A stretch of DNA of 64,000 nucleotides. Source: Nectonema munidae (taxonomy: Eukaryota > Nematomorpha > Nectonematoida > Nectonematidae). The stretch is taken from contig JAUIRK010000936.1 in NCBI GenBank assembly GCA_030549495.1, forward strand, positions 1,201,001 through 1,265,000, written 5' to 3'. Numbering within the stretch: the first letter of the stretch is position 1; each line of letters opens with the position of its first letter. The translations under genes were made by a program, and so were the position numbers. Positions 54,691-64,000 of the stretch are shown piece after piece. The notes beneath the pieces were generated by a model that ran no database searches, had not been told where the DNA came from, and was given only the letters and a program-made list of their open reading frames with translations.

Positions 54691-56186
54691 ATAACTAAAA
54701 AAAGTTTTTCTTTTTTTATATAGAAATTCCGTTTTATATCTAAAATATAAAATCCGTAAATTTTTCAAAAAAAGATATATATTTGATTTTAAATATAGCT
54801 GGCATGAATAGTGTTAAAAAATGTTTGTATTGAGAAGTAGTACTTTTAACGAAAGAGTAAGACTGCAACAGATAACATAAAGTACTCTGTAAATGATTTT
54901 TGTAGCTATGATTTTTACCTTATAATATTATAGTTATATATGTGTTATTATTACTCGTACTTATATCTCTTACAAGATAAGTATCATCGAACAACCCATG
55001 CAGGGTTTGATGTAATTGTAGTCTTTTTGCTTTTTCACTTGATTTTCTCATTACTTTCATTTCTATAATATAAAAAATTTTGAACTCCTCATATTTTAAG
55101 CAGTCTCCTTACTATTCATTGGCTAAGATCTTTTTTGCATTAGCTTCATCTTATGCGACTTTAAAACAGCAGGAAGCAGGGGGAGGCTAAAAACTTCTGG
55201 AGTGGTGGCTTATTTATTTAATAAGCATATAAAAGAATTGTTCTTTGATGAATAAGCTAAATTATATCCTTGCTTTTGCTTACTATAATATTAGTAAAAA
55301 TTTATTTTAAACAAGAAATTGCCACTATAGTAAAGAACTAGAATTCATTTTAGCTGAAGCATAGTTAGCAAAAAGTAAAGAAGGACAATGTGGAAAAGGA
55401 TAAATATTTATATTGATGGAGTAAAGGTGACAGAGGATGTGATTTAGCTTCCAATAAGTGTGCCTTGAAAGTGGTTTTAAACTGTGAAGCACTTTCACCA
55501 GTGCTCGAAGACACTTTTACTTTCTGAAAGCAATGATGTTTATAATTAACAATTTTTTTTCATAATTACATTTTCTTACAGATGTTTAAATAAATTCCCC
55601 TTAAAAATTAAAATTTTGATAAAAAAATAAATTGTTTTATTATATGCTAAAAAAACTATGAATCAATGAAATTTAATCTTAAAATTTTTTAAATATCGAC
55701 AAAAACATATTATTTGGTTCTTTAAAACTTTTCTCGCCTATTTTGAATATTGTCCATTTTACTATACAATGTTAACTTTTCAAAGCGGCCCTTTCACAAA
55801 AAAGTTTGCTCACACCTGGTTTAGTGAGTGTACACAAATGTTTCGTGTTAGTTTATGGCAACTAAACACTCTATAGCAACAGATGAAATTTTACATAAAA
55901 AAAGTAAATTATATAAAAGGTAATAATCGTTTCAAAAATAGGAAAAAACCCAGCAGCTACTCATAAATATAACTGCTCAGATTAGCAAATGTCCATTTCA
56001 ATCGCTTTTAAAATGATCAAAATAAATATTTTCATCAGCAAATTGAATCTTGATTCAATATTGAGATATTTTAAATAAGTTAGTATTTCATAAATTGTCA
56101 AATATCAATGTTTTTTAAATTCTGGCCAAATTTAAAAATAATGTATATATGCCTTTTAGAAAATGAATCCTCGGATAGCATCGGAT
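54691..56186. repeat. Gene-free stretch with one hAT-type end
   Basis: AT-rich. AAAAAAGTTTGCTCACACCTG ends at about 55819 and is preceded by GCGGCCCTTTCAC, which together look like one terminus of an hAT element. The other end is not found. No gene is seen. Confidence 0.4.
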
Positions 56187-56265
56187 CTACGGGAATCTTC
56201 CTTAGCTCAACAGATGGCAAGAATAATCACGATTGGGAATCGAACCCAAACAGAGAATGGATGAG
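56187..56265 (-). repeat. tRNA-derived SINE fragment, copy 2
   Basis: The minus strand has GGGTTCGATTCCCAATCGTG and ATTATTCTTGCC, followed by GAGCTAAGGAAGATTCCCG. This matches the order of blocks at 48305-48375 and 62008-62110. Confidence 0.5.
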
Positions 56266-56989
56266 TTAAGAATAATAAAATAAGCAATAAAAGTCCGAGA
56301 TTTTTTTATTTATGAAAACTACGATAACCAGAACATTCCATACAGCAGAGGCGAGGACTAATTCTTTATTTCTATAAGTACTTGACTAAAAATGCTGAAG
56401 TTAGACACATAAATAAATAAGTTGGCTTGTTGAATGGTTTCTAAATATCAAAGTACTTTCACCTGTAGGACTATATGCTTGCATTATGCTATAAGATGGC
56501 TAATCTTTTATATCTAATAGGACCTGACATAGTTATGGTAACTCTAACTGTTTGAAAATTTTTAGATTAATTTTTTAGTGAATTGATGATTGATTAACTA
56601 ATCACAGAGAAACTATCTTAGTAAAAATTATTAATGTTTTATGTTGTTTTGACATAGCCATAAATACTACTTAAATTAGTAAAGATTACTATCTAGATTA
56701 TGGCACATTACTAACTAAGTTGGTAAAACAGATTATATAAAGATTTAAAATTTTTCTTTCACAAGGTAGGAGGTTCTTCTTCAAGATCAAGAAGTTTTTT
56801 GAAAATGTTAATACTAGATTTTTACACCATCTATTAGTTCATTGGAAAAAGGTGTATTTTTCATGTAGACAAATTCCATACTTGTTTCGTATAATTATAT
56901 AGCTACTCAAAGCTTACTACAATCACAATATAAAAACATTTTATTACTAGTTTTTATTTAATTTTTCTTATGATTACGTATTCTCATTT
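56266..56989. other. Gene-free AT-rich spacer
   Basis: No gene. Words such as TTACTAACTAAGTTGGTAAA at about 56707 recall the TIR element at 43428-43990, so a decayed relative may be present. Confidence 0.4.
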
Positions 56990-58520
56990 CAATATTCTTG
57001 CACCAAAATGCGAAAACTAAGTCATGAAATGAACACATAATAAAAAAAACTAAAATATATTTATGAGATAATTTTCCAGCATCCATCACTAATCCTATTT
57101 GCACTTTGACATATTTTTTTCACATTAATGGCAAAAACTTAGCCATAAAAGGCTATTAAGTCAATTTTTGAAAAAAAAATAAAAGGCGAAACTAAAAAAT
57201 TTGATAGACATTTTTGCAACCTAATTACGAAAACTAAGCCCAATATGAAATCAACATGGTGATCTAGTAAAAAAAAATATTTTGTTGAAAATATAAATAA
57301 TATTCTAGAAATAATTTTAATTCGTCAACCAGAAATATGATTGATTTTTTTTCGCTCTAAATGCAAAAAATGTGTCAGGAAATAAATTCACTATATTTAA
57401 TATATTTAAAAAAAATATATATATTTTTTATTTAAAATATAAGTAAATGTTTTGTTGACAATTCCTCAAAACGGTAAACGCAAATTTAATTGACACTTTT
57501 AGGTATTTCCCAATTACTAAGGCTAAAACTTAGTTGAGAAATCAAATAACATGATCTATTTGGTATAAAAAAAATACTTTGTCTAAAATTTAAATCAATT
57601 TTTTGGGGGGAAACTTTGAGACGTAAACCTAATTACGAATAATTATTCCTAAAGGTTGATTTAGTATAAAAAATGGTTTTTTTAATTTGAGTAATATTCT
57701 TGGTCATAATTTTTAGGTGTTAACCACAAATTTGATTGACACTTTAAAGATTTTTAACATCCTAATTGCGACAATTAGATACTGAAATAAAGTCAGCTAT
57801 ATGTTAGAATATTCTTGGAAGAAATATTCAGATGCAAACAAGATAATTTATTTGTACTTTTAGACATGTTGACATCATAATTGCAAAAATTGGGTACGGA
57901 AAGGAAATCAACATTATTGATTTAGTATAAATTATATATTTTATTTAAAATAAGAATAATATTCTTCAACACAATTTTCAGACGAAAAACGAAAATTTGA
58001 TCAACATTTTCATAAATTTTCAAACCCAAATAACGAAAACTGAGTACAGAAATGAAATGTGCATGGCTAATTTTGTATAAAAAAATGCATTTTATTTTAA
58101 ATTTGAATGAATGTTTACGTAAGCTATTTTATCATCAATCAAAATTTTGATTCACATTTGCTAAAAAGTTATTATATTTATTGAAAAATTATGCATCCAT
58201 ATGTGTTTTGTGTTCTAATATATGTAAGATTTTAAATTTTCAAGAGTGTATCTAATATAAACACTAAGTTTAAGGTTATAGATATTAAATATAAAAATTT
58301 TATTGAAAAAAATATACATTTGATTTTGATTGACAGTTTTTGACAAAAGAGGGTCATTCAACTATCGCCAAAATAATATCAAAAGATGCAGTTAACGATT
58401 TTAGAAAAATTCATAAAGTTTGAAGACATATAATTCTGCCAATTTTGTACAATAAAAATTTTAGTTGGGAGGCTAAAATACCTTCCGTTATTTAGAGTAT
58501 TACGAACTTAGCCTATTTTT
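56990..58520 (+). repeat. Long degenerate repeat with irregular internal units
   Basis: Recurring blocks are CTAATTACGAAAACTAAG, GAAATCAACATGG, TGATTTAGTATAAAAAA, ATAATATTCT and AAATTTGATTGACACTTT. They appear several times at irregular spacing (about 115-250 bp). The right part (about 58080-58460) is colinear with 28980-29370. It is non-coding. It may be a satellite-bearing non-autonomous element; the class is unknown. Confidence 0.65.
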
Positions 58521-59618
58521 TATAAGCTCTTTATAGTTGAAAGCTTTGTGATTTTCAATAAAAATTTGTTACAACATTAATACTATCCTTCTAATCTTTC
58601 AATTCATTTTTACTTTTAAGGCTGAAAGTAATGAAACATATTTAATCACACTGAGAATTCTAGTATAAACCCCTGCTTCTAACTTTGCATCAGTTATTGC
58701 CTCCTACTTTCAAAAAATATTTCATCAACCCCAACTTTATGTTAAGTACTGGAAGGAAAATTTTTTATCAAAATTAACAAGTGGTTGTGTCTTACATTGT
58801 GTTTACCAACAATAAGATGATGGTTATAATTTAAAAAATTTAACATCCCCATTGTTTTTTCAGGACCAGTAGCGTGAGGTATTGAAGGTTTTTATTTTCC
58901 ATAATGCAATGAAATCACGTTGAGGGTGGCCTTACTCGAATCTATGAAAATTCTGCATTCCTTTGATTGATAAGTAGTAACTTTTTTCAACAACCGAATA
59001 AAGTCATGACAATAACAAAAGCCTTCTTTTAGGGAATAAATGATTGAAAATTCTAAATGACGATACTGAAAGTAAAATTTTAGTTTGGTATGAGTAAATT
59101 CTATTCTTTTATTTTTCATCATAACAATTCTAGTTTTTCTCTAGTTAAATCCCAATTGCGCACTAAATAATTCAATTCCGACGAACTAAGCAAATGTAGT
59201 CTATTGATTTCAGAAATATAAGTTTCCTCTTCTTAACCTTCTGTCTCCTCATCAGATTCTTCAAAAAACTATTGAAGTTGGATTGAATTGGTGGTTGATA
59301 CAATGATACATATTAATATGAAGTACAGGTAAAATTGCTGATTGGCAAATTAAATACACAATTTTATTCCCTTTTTTATTGCTAAATTTTCTTACAAAGT
59401 CGAAAAAATTTCCTAAAAAAACTAGCAATACATACCTAAAAAAATCATACAATAAGTATTCAGATTCTATTCTTTATCCTCATTTCTTAATTTTGTATCT
59501 TTATATAACACTCCAATACTCTCACCAATCTAAATCAAATTATAGTTAATCAGTGCTTGCTTGAAAATTTAAAATTTTTTTAAATTTATTTTATAGAAGC
59601 TTTTGATCGATTTTAATC
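58521..59618. other. Gene-free 5' flank of the ISOC2-like gene
   Basis: AT-rich DNA with no other gene. No clear core promoter is identifiable upstream of 59619. Confidence 0.4.
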
Positions 59619-59799
59619 ATGTTGAAAAGATTACTAAAACTCAATTCCAAATCATCTGTATTATTTGTTTGTGATATGCAAGAAAAATTTGTAGATAAAA
59701 TTTTTGAATTTGATCTTATTTTAAAAAAATGTTCTACTCTTATTAAATCTGCTAATCTTCTGAACCTTCCTATTATTTCTACAGAACAGTACCCGAAAG
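59619..59799 (+). CDS. ISOC2-like exon 1
   Basis: 60 codons plus one base from the ATG at 59619 to the donor AAAG|GTTACC. It contains the first strand and catalytic Asp (FVCDMQEKF). Confidence 0.88.
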
Positions 59800-62500
59800 G
59801 TTACCATATAATTTTTCTTGCTGCCTTCTTGTAATCTTAGTAATTTTTTGTACATTGTATATTTAAATTAGTTGTAATTATGTTTGATTTTTAAATTTTA
59901 TATTACCTTTTACCCCTATATTACAATACAACTTGATTTAATTTCCTGAAGTTTATAAATCAATAATATAAAAAATCAAATGTTTAGGGTTTTATAATAT
60001 CAAGCTGTTTGATATTCCATATATAGAAGATTTAGTGTTTCTCAAGTAAATTTTAATTTGGAAAGTATATTTAAGAATAATTACTAATAATTATTAAATT
60101 ACAAATGTTAAAACAAATATTTTTCATTCTTCTACATGTAAGTGAATTTTATTTTTTTTGTGTTGTGCTTTTTTTTTTACAAACCTTGCATCTTACTTGC
60201 ATATTTTTCTACAAAATTTGATTTATTTCATCAAATCTTATATTATTAGATAAAAACTCTGCTTAACAAGATAGTTATGTGATATCGAAGCTTCACAACT
60301 TTGAGATATAATTAAGAAAATTATGAATGAAAAATTTATTAAAATTAAAATTTTTGAAGCTTTAAATATTCAATCTTTTCTCCTAAAAAATTACAATTGT
60401 TTATATTCATTCAGCTTGACGTTTAAAATAGTAAATAGTTATGTTTACCTAACTCTATTGCTTCACTTGATGGTCTTTAGAAAAGTGGATGCTAAGACAA
60501 AAGGCGTATGTTTCTCTTCACCACTAGACGTTAATGCAGTGAAACCAAATGTCAAATATGAGTCGCCATATTTCATTTTTTAAGCCATTAAGAAAAATGA
60601 GTATTTATATCTATAAAATTAGTATTGCTTAATTCAAATACAAAATTATTTATTCTTTTTGACTTATTGACAAAAATCGCAAATGTCCTAATATGAATGC
60701 AATATGTTGCGCAAACGATCCACTCAGTAACCCCTTCTCGGTCCCCATGGAACTGCTTTGCGATTGACTAGGGTAGCGCGGACTCTAGTTTGAAAACCAC
60801 TCAGCTAAAAGGGAGTGATGCAAGCAGAATTACAAACATAATTTGACTTGAAATAAATTAGTGCAGTTATGGTGGGATTGAGAGCTTGCAGTTCAAGTAT
60901 AATATCGGATAATAATGCTCGTGTGTTCATTGGACAAAAATTCTTTCATAATAAATTTTGAAAATTATAAAAAAAGTTTGCCTCTCCCCCAATTTTGAGG
61001 ATATGCACCTCTGATCTATAAATCTATAAATTTATTATAAAAGATTACTCAACTTTTTTTCTTATAGAATTTTTGTTTAAATTAAATCTTTACACTAATA
61101 TTAATTTGAACTTTTTTTAAGTCTAATAAAATACATTTTTTAACAATGGTATTTTCAATAGTCACAATTTTTGAGGCAATGCATTAGATTAAATCTGAAG
61201 TTAACAAAAGTGAATATATACTAAGTTTTGCTATCAGATATTATTAAATATATATCTAGAAAGAAGTTGTATAAAATTATTTCGTTTGAAATTCAACTAG
61301 CAGTCGTGGGTGATAGTTTTTAAGTTGATCCTCAAATCAAGCTCATGACAGGCAATGACAACTTTTTTAAAAAAACAATTTTGAATTTTTATTAAATCGG
61401 TTAATATTTGCATATTCGAAATGAGAGATAGACGAATGAATATATAATTTTAGTGGTACTGAATTTAAAACGAAAAAATATTCTTTACCAGTAACAAGTG
61501 TGTAATTATTATTTATATGCCTTCTAGGCATTATACAAGTCAAACGTTTTCATGCTATTCTGATAAAAACGGCCATTCTTAAACGTAGCTTTAAAATTTG
61601 GGCTCGGCCTCCCATGAAAATGTTAAAATCCTTTTTCATCAACAAGAAATTTTCTTCTAATCTCCTAATTCTTTTTATTCATTATTAACAAAACAGACAG
61701 AAATTTGTATAAAAATAAGGAAATGTTGATGAGATGTCATTAATAAAAGTTAAAAGAGGTAAACTTTTATTCAGATAATTCCTTGACAATAAATTTTCGA
61801 CCACTCTGCTCTGTTTCAAATCAAAACGACCGTTACGGGAGTGGAAAACAAGGAACAGATGCTGAAAACTTTCTTGTTTTCCCGCTTTCTTGTAACGGTT
61901 GTTTTGATCTGAAGTAGATCAATGATAAATTAATTTGCCTTCTTTTTTAACCTTATGCACTACCGTAAAGAACTCCATACGACGTATTGAAATGTAATTC
62001 AACAATGTTGTCAGCCGATGGCCTAGTGTTTCAAGCGTGTGATCTTAATCCACTTAGCGTAGGTTCGATCTTCCTACCATCTGTGCAGGAAGATTATTCT
62101 TCCCTTGAACGCGATACCGTCAACTAAAAAATGTATGAAATTTGTTTTAAGCTGCTTTTTTGTGGTTTTATGCTGAAGTTTAGTTTGAAATCCTTCTTTT
62201 ATTCTGATTGATTTTATTCATTAGCCTAATTAACTATTTGTGATTAATGTATTCAGGTCTTGGACACATGGTACCAGAGTTGAAAGCTTTGAATTTGAAT
62301 CCGATAGAAAAGACTTCTTTCTCGATGTGTGTGGATCCCATAGTTGGTAGAATGGATTCCATTCCACAAGCGAAATCAGTCATAATATGTGGGATCGAAG
62401 CTCATATCTGTGTCCAGCAAACTGTTATCGACCTACTGGATAAAGGATATGACGTTATCGTTGCAGCTGATGCTTGCTCATCCTCGCTTAAAATTCATAG
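59619..62500 (+). CDS. Isochorismatase-domain protein, ISOC2-like (5' part)
   Basis: Exons at 59619-59799 and 62257 to about 62500 encode an isochorismatase-like hydrolase closest to animal ISOC1/ISOC2. Exon 1 gives SSVLFVCDMQEKF and STEYPK-type sequence (STEQYPKG). Exon 2 continues GLGHMVPEL, IEKTSFSM, CGIEAHICVQQTVIDLLDKG and VAADACSS. The Asp-Lys-Cys triad of the fold is present (D19, K79, C112). The intron (59800-62256) is GT-AG, phase 1, and splits the Gly of YPKGLG. The second exon probably ends at ATAG|GTTCAC (62500/62501); beyond it the frame loses family similarity, so a third exon with the C-terminal MRQSGAF-type region should lie further right, perhaps outside the window. The animal ISOC2 substrate is not established. 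The short N terminus could be a weak mitochondrial targeting sequence. Confidence 0.88.
60953..61013 (+). repeat. Terminal fragment of the 2189-2958 hAT family
   Basis: AATTTTGAGGATATGCACCT followed by CTG matches AATTTTGAGGATGTGCGCCC followed by CTG at the right end of 2189-2958. The preceding AAATTTTGAAAATT and C-rich blocks match too. The left end is missing. Confidence 0.75.
62008..62110 (+). repeat. tRNA-derived SINE fragment, copy 3
   Basis: A-box-like GATGGCCTAGTGTTTC, then the B box AGGTTCGATCTTCC at tRNA-like spacing, then a GGAAGATTATTCTTC tail block shared with copies 1 and 2. It is the most complete copy. Confidence 0.6.
62257..62500 (+). CDS. ISOC2-like exon 2
   Basis: The acceptor TGTATTCAG ends at 62256. 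GT completes Gly61 and the exon carries the catalytic Lys and Cys. The open frame runs to 62582, but the family match stops at DACSS plus a few residues. A donor at 62501 is therefore preferred over reading to the TAA. Confidence 0.75.
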
Positions 62501-62582
62501 GTTCACTGATTTATCAAATATTCATTCCGAACTATACTCTGTGTACCACATCTGGCCCCTAGCCACCCTTATAAAAGATTAA

Positions 62583-63637
62583 ATGACATCTTGTAGTGTA
62601 AAAATACAAAGAATACAGTGATACGGATTAGTTTCTTATTGTTTCTGTATAGACCTTCATCAAATAGTTTTTTGGCCTAAAAATACTCACGATGACGTTC
62701 TTAATCAGTTCCAACCACTTCTTTTCTTGGTATTATTTGTAGTTCCTTTGCTCCCTTGCTTGGGAAAGCAAACTCATCTAAATTAGACTTAACAAGGCTG
62801 AATCAAACACTACTTCAAACATTTAAATGCAAAACCGTTTTGATATATGAAAAATTGAAGTGAAATATCACTACTTGTTGAGGAATTTAGGGAAGGGAGT
62901 TTGGTTTCAGAACTTGGCTAGGAACCCTGATTCCGTTATATCACGCGTTCACGCCTACTTTGACAGTTCGTGTCCCATGAAATAAGATGCGCCTACCTTA
63001 AATTATATAAAAACGACTCATTGAAAAGGATAAGCAGGTGTGATTATTAGTTTTCAAAAACTTCGACCTTAAAGGATCAACGCATACGATTTTCATTTCT
63101 TGTGTCGAGGATTATGGAGTCAGAGGAATAATATCCAACTTCGAATCCTACCATTTAAAAAATCCCACTCCGACACCAAATATTTAAAAGCTAATAAATT
63201 CAATGCCAACTCTTTGCTTCTTATTTCGACTAAAGAAGGATCGCGCTGATGCAGAAGGATACAAACATTTTCTTCATTATTTAAAACACCTAAAAAAACC
63301 GACTCTGGCTCCTAAATATTATTAGATGCCAACTCTGCAATCCTTCTGATGTCACACTGATCCTCAAAGGGTATTGCACAGTTTGCTATTTAGCGATGAT
63401 TTACTTATTTTAAAAAAATGCATTTGTAGCTTTTAACGTTCCCTATATTCGAGAAATTATAAACCAGTTAAAGTACTTATGTCTAAAAGGGACAGTGTTA
63501 ATCATTAAACCTGCCTACATTTTCCATTCATAAACCCCCTTACTCTTCCCACGGTGCAGGTAAATATCCCGCTCGGTAGATTGATATTTGCCAATATCAT
63601 TGTATAGTTTTTATTAAAATAATATATTTATCCACAC
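62583..63637. other. Stretch downstream of ISOC2-like exon 2
   Basis: Expected to be intron or 3' region of the ISOC2-like gene. I could not find an exon encoding the missing C-terminal part. No other gene is seen. Confidence 0.4.
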
Positions 63638-63957
63638 CAGCGGTCCTCAAACTACGCCCGCGAGCCAGATCCCGCCCGCTAAGTAAGTTTACCCGGTCCG
63701 CAAGCTAAATTGTGATATTGATAGGTGTTGGTATTTTTGAAATATATTGTGTTCGTTTCCACTTTTTATGTATCCTTAGCGAATCAACTTTATCACATCC
63801 ATAGGGAAAACATCGAAAAGTTTGTTTTATTTTGTTTTAAACAAGTATTAATAAAAATTTCACAATGCCACTCTTTTTTAACTTTTCAATATTCTGGTCC
63901 GCGTTTTTGAAATTTTTTAGTATCCGGCCCGTTTCAAGAAAAGGTTGGTGATCCCTG
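63638..63957. mobile_element. hAT-type MITE, 320 bp
   Basis: Starts CAGCGGTCCTCAAACTACG and ends GGTTGGTGATCCCTG, imperfect inverted repeats in the style of Charlie-like hAT elements. Flanks ATCCACAC and ATCTACTC agree at 6 of 8. GCCCGCGAGCC and CCGGCCCG lie just inside the ends. The 61-codon frame inside is a shadow. Confidence 0.8.
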
Positions 63958-64000
63958 ATCTACTCAAAGAAAACGAAAGAGACGTATAACTATTCCTCTT

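Larger units (their letters stand above)
59800..62256 (+). other. ISOC2-like intron 1 with transposon debris
   Basis: 2457-bp intron. It contains a worn hAT-type end near 60800-60816 (GTTTGAAAACCACTC), the terminal fragment of the 2189-2958 family at 60953-61013, and a tRNA-derived SINE fragment at 62008-62110. No exon is recognised. Confidence 0.6.

Noticed and set aside
56187-56265. Possible second tRNA gene (GGGTTCGATTCCC on the minus strand)
   Set aside because: No acceptor or anticodon stems form, and the sequence matches the SINE-like copies at 48305 and 62008.
62501-62582. Reading ISOC2-like exon 2 straight to the TAA at 62582
   Set aside because: Similarity to the family ends at DACSS plus a few residues and a GT donor follows, so this tail is more likely intron.
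1-64000. LTR retroelements, Polintons, endogenous viruses, CRISPR arrays and rRNA genes
   Set aside because: None recognised. No gag/pol/env, capsid, protease or integrase segments, no long terminal direct repeats, no regularly spaced palindromic repeats and no rRNA-like sequence were seen.

Overview
This is nuclear DNA of an animal, most likely an invertebrate. It is very AT-rich and gene-poor, has GT-AG introns of 61 bp to 4.8 kb, and is packed with decayed DNA transposons. The Miro protein looks protostome-like to me, but I cannot name the species. No bacterial, CRISPR or LTR/virus-like element was recognised.

Layout: 0.8-3.4 kb holds a reverse-oriented LINE split by an hAT element. 3.6-9.7 kb is a cluster of hAT and piggyBac-type non-autonomous elements, several with exact target-site duplications. 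10.4-12.4 kb (+) is a complete intronless Miro (mitochondrial Rho GTPase) gene. 12.9-23.6 kb is almost gene-free, with one candidate terminal exon near 20.7 kb (-). 23.6-26 kb carries a broken piggyBac transposase, an hAT remnant and a Helitron-like 3' end.

27.0-30.5 kb (-) and 40.8-50.4 kb (-) hold two paralogous LARP6-like (La-related, acheron) genes in tandem. Each has three exons with the same intron phases and a 221-nt middle exon. Between them lie a dead Tigger transposon, an 81-bp hAT, a tRNA-Thr(UGU) gene (-), piggyBac debris, a ~130-bp tandem repeat and a Penelope-like fragment. 51.9-58.5 kb has a truncated LINE tail, another hAT, a third piggyBac relic, SINE fragments and a long degenerate repeat. 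59.6 kb to beyond 62.5 kb (+) holds the first two exons of an isochorismatase-domain (ISOC2-like) gene that probably runs on past 62.5 kb.

The genes do not form a pathway. Miro acts on the mitochondrial outer membrane, the LARP6 proteins should bind RNA, and the ISOC-like protein is a cysteine-hydrolase-fold enzyme. The host-gene highlight is the LARP6 pair, whose La motifs have lost several residues that normally hold RNA 3' ends.
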